From positions 5,482,196 to 5,546,195 of the forward strand of contig NW_024609839.1 of NCBI RefSeq assembly GCF_016920785.2: a stretch of 64,000 nucleotides of DNA. The letters run 5' to 3'. Position numbers and translations under genes: made by a program. This DNA comes from Ixodes scapularis (lineage: Eukaryota; Arthropoda; Arachnida; Ixodida; Ixodidae). Shown in pieces: positions 34,253 to 44,963 of the stretch. The notes beneath the pieces are model-generated. The model was not told where the DNA came from. It saw only the letters and a program-made list of their open reading frames with translations, and did no database searches. Position 1 is the stretch's first letter, and every line of letters starts with the position of its first letter.

Positions 34253-35841
34253 AGAGGATCCTCATCAAATAAGGTGTTTGGTGACTCTTCGGGAAGAGGG
34301 CAACGGGATAAGCCGTCCGCGTCACCATGCTTCGTGCCGCACTTGTAGCGAACTGTGTAGTCGAACTCTTGGAGACGTAGCGTCCACCGCCCAAGACAGC
34401 CAGATGGGTCTTTCAGTGACGCTAGCCAACAAAGAGCATGGTGATCGGTGACCACGACAAAATGGCGGCCGTACAAGTATGGTCTGAATTTCCCGATGGC
34501 CCGCACCATGGGAAGATTTTCTTTTTCTGTTGTGGAGTAGTTTCTTTCTGCTTTTTTGAGCGTACGGCTGGCGTATGCAACGACGTAGCTGGTGTATCCT
34601 TCTTTCTTTTGAGTGAGAACAGCTCCCAAACCGAATCCACTAGCGTCGGTGTGGAGCTCTATGGGTCCGCAACTATCGAAGTGGCGTAGTATGGGGTAAG
34701 AAGTTAATAAATGCTTTAGTTTGTCGAAAGATTGCTCGCAATCTGAAGACCAGCTAAAGGTAGTGTTCTTGTTAAGGAGGCAGTAAAGGGGTTCTGCGAG
34801 GCAGACAAATCCGCGAACAAACCTCCGAAAATATGAACAAAGTCCTAGAAAGCTACGAACGTCTTTAACACTTTGTGGATGTGGGAAATATGAGACTGCT
34901 CGGATTTTTTCGGGATCTGGTTGGATTCCTTCCTTGGAGACGATGTGACCAAGAACTCGAATGGATCTGCTCTCAAAGCGGCATTTCTTCGTGTTTAGTT
35001 GTAATCCCGCTTTAGACAGCGCTGAAAGAATCTTATCTAGACGGCGGAGGTGTTCTTCAAACGTTTGAGAAAATACTACGACATCATCTAGATAGCACAA
35101 ACAAACTTTTCATTTTAGTCCACGAAGTACATTATCCATCAGGCGCTCGAAGGTAGCGGGAGCATTGCATAATCCGAAAGGCATGATATTATATTCAAAC
35201 AATCCGTCTGGCGTAGAAAATGCTGTTTTATCTTTGGAAGATTCGACCATGGGAACCTGCCAGTACCCGGATCGAAGGTCGATGGAGGAAAAGTAGTTCG
35301 AGCCCTGAAGACAGTCCAATGCATCGTCGATGCGCGGCATTGGATAGACATCTTTCTGTGTTATTTTGTTTAGGCGACGAAAATCTCTACAGAAACGAAC
35401 TGTGCCATCTTTCTTTTTTACTAACACCACTGGCGAAGCCCATGGGCTACAAGAGGGACGTAAAACACCTGTCTCAAGCATTTCATTTACCTGCTCATCA
35501 ATTAAATTTCGTTCAGCTAGAGACACCCTGTAAGGTCGTTGCCGTAGAGGGAGAGAGGCACCGACATTTATGTTGTGCTCTGTAGATGTCACGCGACCGA
35601 GTGAAGGGGAATTAACATCAAAACACTGTGCGTAGTGTTGGAGTAGAGCCAACAGGCTTTCTTTCTTTGATACCTCGAGGTTAGCATCCAGCGAGTCAGC
35701 GAGGAGAGGGTGAAGAGACTCACCAGGAGATCGGCACGTGATTTGAGTGGGGTTAGGGCTCGACGTATCGAGGAACATAAGCTCACATTCGTCATATACT
35801 GAGACTATTTTTAGATGGGTTAGTCCCAACAAGAGAAGCAA
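34243..35841 (-). pseudogene. Gypsy-2 reverse transcriptase and RNase H
   Basis: 35110-35841 carries PSCSPWASPVVLVKKKDG and FSSIDLRSGYWQVPM, and 34243-35100 carries CYLDDVVVFSQTFEEHL and RNase H blocks (IELHTDASGFGLGAVL, VVVTDHHALCWL). The two are in the same frame, separated only by a TGA at 35110-35112 a few residues before YLDD. The frame is otherwise long and well conserved. Confidence 0.88.
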
Positions 35842-36343
35842 ACCCGTTGACGAACGTCGTTACACAATGCGGTACCACGTTACCACTTTTGAGAAAGTTT
35901 GCTTGCGCAGTACAATTGACATGGTCGGGAGACGTGACACCCATTATGACGGAGGTGCATGGGGGGATTACGGTATCCTCAAAAAGGGAGAGTTTTGCAT
36001 CTGGAGGGGGCTCACAAATATCGGATGGACCTACTTCCGATACCTCAACCTTGCCATACGAGCAATCTATACACGCATCAGCAAGGGTCAAAAACTCCCA
36101 TCCAAGTATAATTTCGTGTGAACTGGCAGGAAGCACGACGAGTTCAACCACATGAATTATCTGATCTATACAAATACGCGCAGTACATTTTGCCGTCGGA
36201 ATTGAATTCTGCTCACCAGCTGTAAGAAGTGTAGATCCCGAAAATGATGTTGCCACTTTCCGTAGCCGTCGACAGAGATCAGACCGTACTACTGAAACTG
36301 CAGCTCCTGTGTCTAACAACGCCTTGACCGATATACCTTCCAC
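35792..36343 (-). CDS. Gypsy-2 aspartic protease region
   Basis: 183 codons beginning MEGISVKALLDTGAAVSVVR. The active-site DTG is intact here, unlike Gypsy-1. EIILGWEFLTLADACIDC supplies the second conserved block. It is one part of a gag-pol frame broken elsewhere. Confidence 0.8.
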   Translation of the reverse strand: MEGISVKALLDTGAAVSVVRSDLCRRLRKVATSFSGSTLLTAGEQNSIPTAKCTARICIDQIIHVVELVVLPASSHEIILGWEFLTLADACIDCSYGKVEVSEVGPSDICEPPPDAKLSLFEDTVIPPCTSVIMGVTSPDHVNCTAQANFLKSGNVVPHCVTTFVNGFASLVGTNPSKNSLSI

Positions 36344-36423
36344 ATTAACATCAATCAGATTTCGCGGGTTATGAGGGCTTCCGAGATGTGATGCAGCTGC
36401 AACTCTTGCCTCATGAGTTGCAG

Positions 36424-37686
36424 TTAGCAGTTTCCCCCATGGGTGGGATTGTTGCCACGAGAGATCATGGGAGATGGAGATCGACGGCGCGGTGATGGGG
36501 AGCGGCTTGTCACCCTGGGACGATCGTTTCTTTCATGTCGAGGGGCGGACATCTCGTAGTTGTCGCGACGTTCGGGTTCCATCGAAGGGTATCGGCCGTT
36601 GTAGGGTTCTTCATATCTTGTTGAGTTCACGTGCAAAGGACGGTATCCTGGAGAATGGCGGCGGCAATATCGGGCGATATGTCCAGCAATGCCACAGTTG
36701 AAGCAAATCGGACGACCGTCCTGAGCCCTCCAGTACCCTGGCTCGGCGCTGACTGGAGGCTGAAGTGAAGCACGCGGAGAGGGAACGTGCGGGGACAGCA
36801 GTACTGGTCGCGCAACAACTTCGGCGTATGTAGGTGTTATCGGAGGGGGAGGGGGACGTCGTACAGGCCCCAAGGCGGCGACGACTTCTTCTTGGATCAG
36901 ACTGCGGATGCCCGGTGGCGCGACCGGAGGGGATGGTACGTGGGATACACGGGCGGATGTGCTCGTGCCCAGAATTCGCGTGACTTCTTCGCGAACGGCC
37001 TCGCGGATAAAACTGTGAAGGCTTTCGCGGGAAAACGGCGGATTATCTGGTGCTTGAGCAAGGCTCGCGATTGTGTGAACTGCGGTAGTTGAGCGCGGGG
37101 CAGTCAGACGTTGTTGGCGAATTTCTTGATAATTCTGACATGCCTCAACAAGCTTGCTCACCGTGAGGTCGCTTTGGGTGGCAAGGAGTTGGAATGCATC
37201 CTCAGCAATTCCCTTCAAGATATGGTTTACTTTTTGTTTTTCGGTCATGTCCGGGTTGGATCGTCGGCAGAGGTGAAGAACTTCTTCGATGTATGCCGTG
37301 AATGTTTCTTCTGGTTGCTAGACCCGGATGTCGAGTTTTCTTTCGGCGGTGAGCTTTCGAACGGCGGGTCTTCGAAATACCTCTTTGATTTTTGCCGTAA
37401 ACTCCTCCCAGGTGGTGAGCACGGCCTCGTGGTTCTTGAACCAGAGGTTAGCAACGTCCGAAAGGTAGAAGACAGCGTTGCTTAGCTGGGTAGCTGGATC
37501 CCATTTGTTGTGTCGACTGGCTCGGTCGTAGGAGTCTAACCAGTCCTCTACGTCATCGTCGCCCGCACCAGAGAACGATTTCGGGTCGCGTTGCCGGAGT
37601 GCTCCAGCGCACACGACGGTTGAGGGGGTGTCGGGTGGTTGGTCGGAGGTGGAATTGCCGACGGAGGTCGTTGAACTGGTCGCCAT
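36424..37686 (-). pseudogene. Gypsy-2 gag with CCHC knuckle
   Basis: 37318-37686 starts MATSSTTSVGNS and has the capsid-like DVEDWLDSYDRASRHNKW. A TAG at 37318-37320 interrupts it. 36424-37248 continues with MTEKQKVNHILKGIAEDAF and the knuckle CFNCGIAGHIARYC, then an Arg/Ser/Pro-rich tail. Confidence 0.85.
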
Positions 37687-37783
37687 GCTAGTTGTTAGGA
37701 CGCGGTCGCGGAGCTCCAGGGTGGTATCTGGTTACCGGAGCCGAAGATGCTTGAGGGCGTGGAAAGTTCGCACCTCCACCACT

Positions 37784-37942
37784 TCTTAGATGGATAATGG
37801 AAGGTTGCTTTTATTGTATAACCGAGTGGGTTGAGGACCAGGTTCCAACTGATTCGGCCAGCATGCGCCGCGTGTGTCGATGACGATCACGGTGGTTGTG
37901 AATGATGACGATGACGAAGTATGAACATCAATCTTCTTAACA
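37784..37942 (-). repeat. Gypsy-2 5' LTR
   Basis: 159 bp, the pair of 32751-32909. The gag ATG lies about 100 bases downstream. Confidence 0.9.
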
Positions 37943-37961
37943 ATATCATAATCATTTCCAT

Positions 37962-38167
37962 TGTCACGATCTTTCTCGAACGTGGACGAAGGGGGCCGAA
38001 GCACCCGCCGAGGAGAGACGACACGCAGCCTGGTTGTGAGGGTGGACGATGTCTGACCGGAGCGGCGTGCGCTCAACAGCGTTTATTGGGCGCGGTGATC
38101 AATGTTGCCCGCCGAGCCTGGCGGCCACAGACGGGCGGACTGGAGGGGGCGCTACATACTTGTTACA
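37962..38167 (-). repeat. Gypsy-3 3' LTR
   Basis: 206 bp, near identical to 42438-42643. Confidence 0.93.
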
Positions 38168-38282
38168 CTCCTCCCCCCCAGTTTGTTTTTTGTAAAAGCA
38201 AAATAAATACAAAAACAATGCACACGGCCGACACCAACTCGGCGTCTGGTCGTGCCAAGTCCTGGCCGGTCGAGGACGAAGG

Positions 38283-39605
38283 CTACCCCGGCGAGTAACG
38301 GTCAGGCGGCCTTCGCTGCCGCGTACTCCGCCTGTTCGCTGGTGTCGACGGGCCGGGTGTGGAAACGCCGGGCGCTGCCTGAATCGGTCGGGCTCCACCC
38401 GGTGGAGCTGCAGGGACCGGATTGGGGTGTGGCACCGGTCCAACTGGTGCCACAGGAGTGGCGACGCTTGTCGCCTCCCTGGTGGGTGACGCTCCACTGG
38501 CCGCGACTGGAGTTGTCGTTGGTCCCCCTGCGGGCTGGTGCTCCGAAGCGACGGCCGAGGGTGCAAGCCAGGTCCCGGAGCGAGGCCTGACATGGTCGGA
38601 GTGCCGGTGCCAGGTGGTCCCGTCGGGCATGCGGACGAGCAGCGATGAGGCACCCGCTGGTGAAACCACACGCCCGGCAGACCAGGGTGGGCCAGGACGG
38701 AAGTTCCTGGCGTAGACCGACGCTCCCGGCTCCGGCAAAGGCCCGGGACGGCACGCTCTGTCAGCAGCCAGCTTCTTCTTCAGCTGCTTCAGGAGCGCCG
38801 TGGACCGGAGGTCTGGATTAAAGACGTCCAGGGGGGGTCTTGACCATCCGGCCCAGCAGAAGCTCGCAGGGGGCACGGCCAGTGACCTCATGCGGTGTGG
38901 TCCGGTATTGAAACAGTACCCGGGCCACCTTCGTTTGAAAACCCCCGGCTGGCTCTTCTTGAGCTTGTCCTTGATGGTCTGGACCACTCGCTCGGCTGAA
39001 CCATTGAAAGCAGGATGGTACGGCGGAACCAGCATCCGGCGGATCCCATTCCTCTGCAGCCAGTCCAGGTACTCGGCGCTAGCGAAAGCGGGACCATTGT
39101 CGGACACAATAATGTCCGGCAATCCCTGCGCCGCGAAGACTTGCCGCAGCGCCGCAATGGTTGCGCTTGCCGAGGGACTGGTGACTGGCAGTGCCTCCAC
39201 CCACTTGGAGAAGGCGTCCACTACCACCAGGAAGTAGTGCCCCTTGAAGGGTCCCGCATAGTCCACGTGCAAGCGGGACCACGGCCTCTGTGGGAACGGC
39301 CAGGGGGTAATCTCCACGTGGCGCGAGGCTCGCTGGTTCTCCTGGCAGACCTGGCAGCCTTGCACCTGGTGCACGATGTCCTAAACCAAGCCAGGCCACC
39401 AAACATGCGACCGTGCCACCATCTTGTTCTTTTCCACGCCAGGATGCCCCTCATGCAGCAACTGCAGCACCTTGGCCCGCAGACTTTGTGGAATCACCAC
39501 CCTCGAACCCCACAGGAGGCAGCCCTGCTCCAAGCTCAGCTCGGCGGTCTTGCGGCTGTAAGCCTGGTGACGCAGCTCCTCCCCTCGGGCAACCGCCTTG
39601 ACCAC
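38283..39605 (-). pseudogene. Gypsy-3 integrase
   Basis: 38283-39374 contains the zinc-binding end CQVCQENQR, then LHVDYAGPFKGHYFLVVVD, DIIVSDNGPAFASAEYL and HPAFNGSAERVVQTIKDKL, the D,D,E core in correct order. The C-terminus is Pro/Ala/Thr-rich. 39381-39605 holds the first half of the zinc domain (LLHEGHPGVEKNKMVAR). A TAG at 39381-39383 splits the two, otherwise in one frame. Confidence 0.88.
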
Positions 39606-41054
39606 CTAAGGCAGGACCGGGTCCCAGCTGGTCGCCTGCGCCACCGCAGTCCTGGTAAGCACCCCCGGGTAGGCCCGCTCCAGCAGGAACACGTCAGCTG
39701 GCTCTGGAACGGCAGCAGGCACCTCCGGCAGGGGCAGGCGGCTCAGGGCATCGGCAGGTCCCAGGTCCTTCCCAGGGCGGTAAACCAGCTTGTACCTGTA
39801 GGCTGCCAGCGTCAAGGCCCAGCGTACCACACGAGGCGATGCTTGCACTGGGACTGCCTTGTCAGGTCCCAGCAGCCCCAGCAGCGGCTTGTGGTCCGTG
39901 ACTGCCTCGAACTGCCGGCCCCACAGGTACTGATGGAAGCGCTGGACCCCGAAGATGAGGGCCAAGCCTTCCTTGTCGAGCTGGCTGTAGCGTTGCTCCG
40001 CCGCATGAAGCCGACGAAAAGCAAACGCCACAGGGTGTTCCTGACCATCCTGACCCCGGTGCGACAGGACGGCTCCTACCCCGTACGGCGACGCATCCAC
40101 GGTGAGGACTACAGGCTTGGCCGGGTCGAAGTGCACCAGCACTGGAGCCTTAACGACAAGCTCCTTGCTGCGCTGGAAGGCCAAGTTCTGCTCCTTCTTC
40201 CAGGCCCACTGCTGCCCATCACGAAGCAGGCGATGCAGCGGCTCCAGATGCGTCGACAGGTTCGGCAGGAACCTCCTGTAGAAGTTGATGAGGCCGAGGT
40301 AGCTCTGAAGCTCCTTCTTGCTCTTGGGCTTCGGCGCCTTGAGCACGGCCTCAATCTTGCAGGGTGCCGGGGCCAGGCCAGCCTGGGAGATGATATGCCC
40401 CAGGTACTCCACGCTGGGGGTCAGGAACACGCACTTGTCCAGCCTCAGCATGAGACCGGCGTCCTGTAGTCGTGTCAGGACTTTGCGCAGGTTCTGCAGG
40501 TAGTCCCCGTCGTCGGTACCGGTAACCAGGATGTCGTCCAAGTACACCGCCACGTGCCTCATGCCCGTAAAGAGGTTGTCCATCTCCCTCTGGAAGATGG
40601 CTGGGGCTGAGGCCACGCCGAACGGTAGGCGCGTGTACTGGAAGAGTCCCATGGTTGTTGAAATGGTGACATACTTCCGGGCGGCATCCTGGAGCACCAG
40701 CTGCTGATAGGCATCTCGAAGGTCGAGCTTAGAGAACGTCTGTCCCCCGGACAGAGCCGACCAGAGATCTTCTACCCGAGGCAGCGGGTACTTCTCGACG
40801 GCAGCGACGGGGTTGATGGTGACCTTGAAGTCCCCGCAGATCCTGACGCGGCCGTCTCGCTTGAGGACTGGCACAATCGGTGCGGCCCACTCGGAAGTCT
40901 TGACGGGCACCAGGATACCCTCTCGCTGCGGCCGCTGCAGCTCCTGGGTGACCCCGTCCTTCAGGGCGAACGGCAGCGGACGCGGCTTGAAGAACCGAGG
41001 CCGGGCTCCCTCGGGAATGTGGATGCCGACCGTCGTGCCGGCGAGGGTGCCCAC
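39606..41054 (-). CDS. Gypsy-3 reverse transcriptase and RNase H
   Basis: 482 uninterrupted codons. RT: AAPIVPVLKRDGRVRICGD, FSKLDLRDAYQQLVLQD, LPFGVASAPAIFQREMDNL and VAVYLDDILVTGTDDGDYL. RNase H: VLTVDASPYGVGAVLSHRG, ADALSRLPLPE. All catalytic aspartates are present. TAG codons bound it on both sides (41061-41063 and 39606-39608) in the same frame as the neighbouring gag-protease and integrase, so it reads as the middle of a single polyprotein. Confidence 0.9.
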   Translation of the reverse strand: MGTLAGTTVGIHIPEGARPRFFKPRPLPFALKDGVTQELQRPQREGILVPVKTSEWAAPIVPVLKRDGRVRICGDFKVTINPVAAVEKYPLPRVEDLWSALSGGQTFSKLDLRDAYQQLVLQDAARKYVTISTTMGLFQYTRLPFGVASAPAIFQREMDNLFTGMRHVAVYLDDILVTGTDDGDYLQNLRKVLTRLQDAGLMLRLDKCVFLTPSVEYLGHIISQAGLAPAPCKIEAVLKAPKPKSKKELQSYLGLINFYRRFLPNLSTHLEPLHRLLRDGQQWAWKKEQNLAFQRSKELVVKAPVLVHFDPAKPVVLTVDASPYGVGAVLSHRGQDGQEHPVAFAFRRLHAAEQRYSQLDKEGLALIFGVQRFHQYLWGRQFEAVTDHKPLLGLLGPDKAVPVQASPRVVRWALTLAAYRYKLVYRPGKDLGPADALSRLPLPEVPAAVPEPADVFLLERAYPGVLTRTAVAQATSWDPVLP

Positions 41055-41060
41055 CCCTGG

Positions 41061-42339
41061 CTAGAACAGGGACTGGAAGTCGGTTAGGAGGCTCGAGACG
41101 TCTTTCACCACGTGCAGCGCAGCTTCTTGGTACTCCGGCAGCCGAACACCCAGCGAGTGAATCCAGTTCCGGCCCAGCAGCGTCGGCGACGACCCCTTGG
41201 TTGAGTAAAGGGGAAGGATTTCCTCCCTGTCGCCAAGGCGAACGCTGACTTGGGCCCGACCCTGGACCTGGGAAAGCTGCCCGGAGTAGCTGCGCAGCAT
41301 GACGTCAGACGCCTCGATGGACACGCCGGGGAAGGTCCGCTTGAACAGCTTTCCGGGCATGACCGACACGCTGGCCCCTGTGTCCAGCTCCATGGTGATG
41401 GGGTGGCCGCAGATTTCGACAGACACCAAGTAAGGTGGCACAAACGAAAGTTTATTCAAATGCCACACGTCGAAGATCTGCGGCTCGTCGGCCACGACGT
41501 GGACCCTGGCTGAAGACGGACCCGGGCCTGGTGCCGCTCGTCCCCGCCGCGTTTTTTTGCGACGACCACCCCGGCCGCGGGCTTGGCTGGAACCCGGGCT
41601 TGAACCAGCCTGCTGCTGCTGCTGCTGCTGGCCGCCGCTCGTTCTCCCCCCTCGGCAGACACGTGCGAGGTGCCCAGTTCTCCCGCACGTGAAGCACTGT
41701 GCTTGGACGAACTGGCACTGTGAAGGGGAGTGGGCAGCACCGCAGCGGCTGCAGGCACCGCTCCTTGCCGCCATCTTGTTTACCGCCGCTTCCGTCGACG
41801 GCGAGGCGGCCGCACGCGCAATCTCGCAAACGTCCTTTGCTGCTGCTTCCATCGCCTGCGCTGTCTTCACCGCGTCGTCCAGCGAGGGGTCGGGGAGCTC
41901 CAGGAGTCGCGTCTGCATGGCGGGGTTGTTGATGCCGCAGACGAACCGGTCCCGGAGTAGCGACTCCAACGTACTGGTCGCCGAAGGCGCAGGTGCTCGC
42001 TAACCCTCGTTGCGCAGCGACGAACTGCCCGAGGGTCTCCCCGTCCTGGCGGCTCCGGTTGTTGAAGCGGAACCGCTCCATAAGCGTGGATGGCGCCGGG
42101 CTGAAGTGCGAGCGCAGCGTGGCGAGCAGCTCACCCAGCGTTTTGACGTGCGGCGTGGCCGGCTTGAGGAGGTCGAGCAGGAGGCTGAACACACGGGTCC
42201 CGCAGCTGGCCAAGAAGATGTCCCGTTGTTTCGCCTCCGGCGTGTCGTTCGCCCGGAAGAACACGTGGACCTGTTCTTCGTAGACTGGCCAGGCGGACCC
42301 ATCTCCCTCGAACGGCTCGAGCCTCCCGTACAGCGGCAT
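41061..42339 (-). pseudogene. Gypsy-3 gag-protease
   Basis: Gag starts MPLYGRLEPFEGDGSAWPVY at 42339. The frame shifts at about 41975-41995, where the wrong frame runs on to 41452, and resumes as ESLLRDRFVCGINNPAMQTR in 41061-41969. Two cysteine knuckles follow (CSRCGAAHSPSQC and CFTCGRTGHLARVC), then a Gln run, and a protease with the intact active site MELDTGASVSVMPGKLF. Confidence 0.88.
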
Positions 42340-42437
42340 GGCGACAGGAGTGGGGGGGCGGTGTTGCGACTCTCTCGGCGGCGTGGGCCGAACCGTGCAC
42401 GTTGGTGGCCTCTAGTGCCACGGTTCCTCGTCCCCAG

Positions 42438-42643
42438 TGTCACGATCTTTCTCGAACGTGGACGAAGGGGGCCGAAGCACCCACCGAGGAGAGACGACAC
42501 GCAGCCTGGTTGTGAGGGTGGACGATGTCTGACCGGAGCGGCGTGCGCTCAACAGCGTTTATTGGGCGCGGTGATGAATGTTGCCCGCCGAGCCTGGCGG
42601 CCACAGACGGGCGGACTGGAGGGGGCGCTACATACTTGTTACA
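42438..42643 (-). repeat. Gypsy-3 5' LTR
   Basis: 206 bp; about two differences from the 3' LTR (CCCACCGAG against CCCGCCGAG, and GATGAATG against GATCAATG). The sequence right after it in element orientation is CTGGGGACGAGGAACCG, the PBS region. Confidence 0.93.
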
Positions 42644-42739
42644 TCCATAACGTAAGTAACTTTGGCGCGCTGGGTTGTTTCTTATGCCTAGCGGTCTACC
42701 GGGCTTGCGAGCAGAAAGCAGCTATTGTAGTCGTCGTAC

Positions 42740-43495
42740 ACTCTAAGAAAAAATGTAGGAAAAAAGTGAAAGCCGTTTACAACTTTCTGTAACGCCGAAT
42801 TAGAGCGCAGCTCGGAGGAAGAGGGAAGGGTACGGGGGCGGGGGGGTCAAGTGACCTTGGGGGGTCACGCCACCTGGGGGTCACGTGACGATGACAATGC
42901 CGATAATGTCATCAGTGACGTCACTGATGACGTCATCAGTGACGATGACGATGGGGATACCAATGACGTAATTAGTGACGTCACTGATGACGTCACCAAT
43001 GATGATGACGATGACGATGCGGATGTCAGTGACGTCATCAGTGACGTCATAAGTTATAATGTCGGTGACGATGCGGATGCCGGTGACATCAGTGACGTCA
43101 CTGATGACGTCATCAGTGATGACGACGCGGATGTCGGTGACGTTATCAGTGATGATGACGATGACGATGCGGATGCCGGTGACGTCATCAGTGACGTCAC
43201 TGATGACGTCACCAGTGGTGATGACGATGACATCATCAGTGATAATACCGATGCGGATGCCGGTGATGTCATCATAGACGATGACGTCATCGGGGGGTCA
43301 CGTGACCTCGGGGTCACGTGATCTTGGGAGGGGTCAGCAGGTGACCTTGAGAGGGGTCACATGACCTTTGGTCACGTGACCTTGGGGCGACCTTGGGGGT
43401 CACGTGACCTTGGGGTGACCTTGGCTACGCCGACGCCGACGGCGACGGCGACGCCGCTCAAGCCGGAAATGGGCGCCTAAGAGCTGCGCTCTAAA
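42740..43495. mobile_element. fold-back element with TGACGTCA array, copy 2
   Basis: The left end AAAGCCGTTTACAACTTTCTGTAACGCCGAATTAGAGCG (split by position: 42766-42805) equals the complement of the right end of copy 1. The interior (42890-43290) is again GATGACGTCATCAGTGACG-type units, followed by TCACGTGACCTTGGGG units at 43300-43420. The right end, CTAAGAGCTGCGCTCTAAAA, retains only the inner part of the inverted repeat. Confidence 0.72.
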
Positions 43496-44101
43496 AAGTA
43501 ACAACGGCGCGTCTTCCTCCCATCTACTGACGGGCCCCCAAGCGCAGACGAGAAAAGGGGAGGAACGAAACGTTTTTCTCCTTCTTCAGGCAGACGGGAG
43601 AAAGCTTTCGCCCTCCCGACTCATCTTCTTTCGGTTTCGTTTTTCGAGCAGGTCGCGCACGTTGTTTAATAAGTAGCTCTTAAGTTGATTGAGCTTCAGC
43701 GGCAGCGAAGGCCGCCTGTAATTCCGTCTTCTAGTCAAAACGTGTATAACATTTCGGTTGCATTGACGTTTTTATCACTCATTTTATCAAACGAGCAGAA
43801 CGAAGCCGCTAGAAACAGCCAAGTTCCGGAGCAGTGCCAGCAGTGCCAGCAGCGCCACGAACACTGGGTAGGATGGACGCCTCCGGATTGCGGGCCTCAC
43901 GCGGAACCACGGTAGCGAATTCATAATTACTTACACCGCGACTGGGACAAGGACAGACAGAGGAGAAAACACAGGACAAGCGCTGAACTATCAACTGATT
44001 CTATTGAAAAGAAAAGACATGTGATGCTGCTGCTGCTCATGCAGGCATGCCCCTCCGTGGCCCTGGCGCTTCTTCTTTCACTCAATACGAAACCGGCCAA
44101 G
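43496..44101. other. unassigned DNA next to a PLE 3' region
   Basis: No coding region supported. 43940-44100 (GACTGGGACAAGGACAGACA onward) probably belongs to the 3' untranslated part of the PLE that follows on the minus strand. Confidence 0.35.
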
Positions 44102-44683
44102 TTATCCAAGATCCAAAAAGCCGATCTCGCTCTTCATCAAAGTCACTGTGGGCTGGCTCACACACAAGGATCCGGTTTGTGTTATATGGTACGTCTCCAT
44201 CATTTCTCGAGGTAGTTTGTGGTTGTGTCGGAACATCACTGTAGTCTTCTTAAAAAGGGGTTGGCATCCGCCATCCCGGCAATGCATCGCGAGATGCGTG
44301 TGAGCGGTTCCTTTCATAGAACTGTGGTGTTCTCGTAGTCTTATGTTGAGGCAACGCCCAGTCTGTCCTATGTAGGCACGCCCGCAGGAAAACGGAATCT
44401 TGTAGACCACGCCTTCTATGCAGGCGACAAACTGCATTCCGTGTTTGATGCTGCAGCCGCTGTGAGACTTAGGATCGTTATTTCTCGCGCGTTTGTTGAC
44501 TGCGGAGCACACAGAGCTGAGCTTATGGCGGGCGGAAAAAACAACATTCACGTTGTATCTTGAGGCGACTTTCTTGAGTCCGTGGGAAAGGCGGTGGATG
44601 TACGGTATGACTGAGGTTTTCTTTTTCTCTTTCTGCTCGAGGTCACGTTGCTCGATCGCGATATCTGTTTTAAGGTGTTTCAC
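44102..44683 (-). pseudogene. PLE-3 GIY-YIG endonuclease
   Basis: 193 codons with VVYKIPFSCGRAYIGQTGRC, LNIRLREHHSSMKG and LAMHCRDGG. The GIY-YIG module (Y...YIGQT, Arg, then a downstream Glu) appears intact here, unlike copy R. Upstream is a Lys-rich linker and CxxC-like residues. In this family it nicks DNA to prime reverse transcription. Confidence 0.85.
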
Positions 44684-44963
44684 GATTTTTTTCGCAAGCT
44701 GAAGAAATGACCGAATTAGGATATCCCGAATCCTTGAGCCGTTGAATTTGGGACATGGAGCTGGAACTCAAATTGTGGATGCATGTGCTTGTTAGAGCAG
44801 TCCTCAGACAGGAAAATGCGATGCCTTGTTTGACGAGTTTGGAGTGGGCTGATTAAAAGTTAAGAGGAGCCTTCGCTGTTCTGGGACTGTAACACCAGCA
44901 AACATGATCGTCCCCCACTTCGATGCAGAGATCCAGGAACTGAATGAGGTTCTGTTTTGGGGC

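Larger units (their letters stand above)
32751..37942 (-). mobile_element. Gypsy-2, complete Ty3/gypsy element with short LTRs
   Basis: A 5.19-kb minus-strand element with two 159-bp LTRs and an ATAT duplication at 32747-32750 and 37943-37946. In element orientation the LTR starts TGTTAAGAAGATTG. The polypurine tract ACAGGGGGAAAA abuts the 3' LTR. TGGTGGAGGTGCG follows the 5' LTR, the same PBS-like string as in Gypsy-1. About six differences separate the LTRs, which indicates intermediate age. Confidence 0.92.
37962..42643 (-). mobile_element. Gypsy-3, young Ty3/gypsy element
   Basis: A 4.68-kb minus-strand element with 206-bp LTRs that differ at only about two positions, and a 5-bp duplication TCCAT (37957-37961 and 42644-42648). 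The LTR starts TGTAACAAG and ends ATCGTGACA in element orientation. The polypurine tract is CTGGGGGGGAGGAG. Its GC-rich coding region is unlike Gypsy-1 and Gypsy-2. It lies 19 bp from Gypsy-2. Coding damage is limited to three TAG codons and one frameshift that I can see. Confidence 0.94.

Noticed and set aside
39015..40469. 484-codon plus-strand open frame
   Set aside because: It is antisense to the intact RT and integrase of Gypsy-3; its Gln/Arg/Leu-rich composition follows from GC-rich codons on the other strand.
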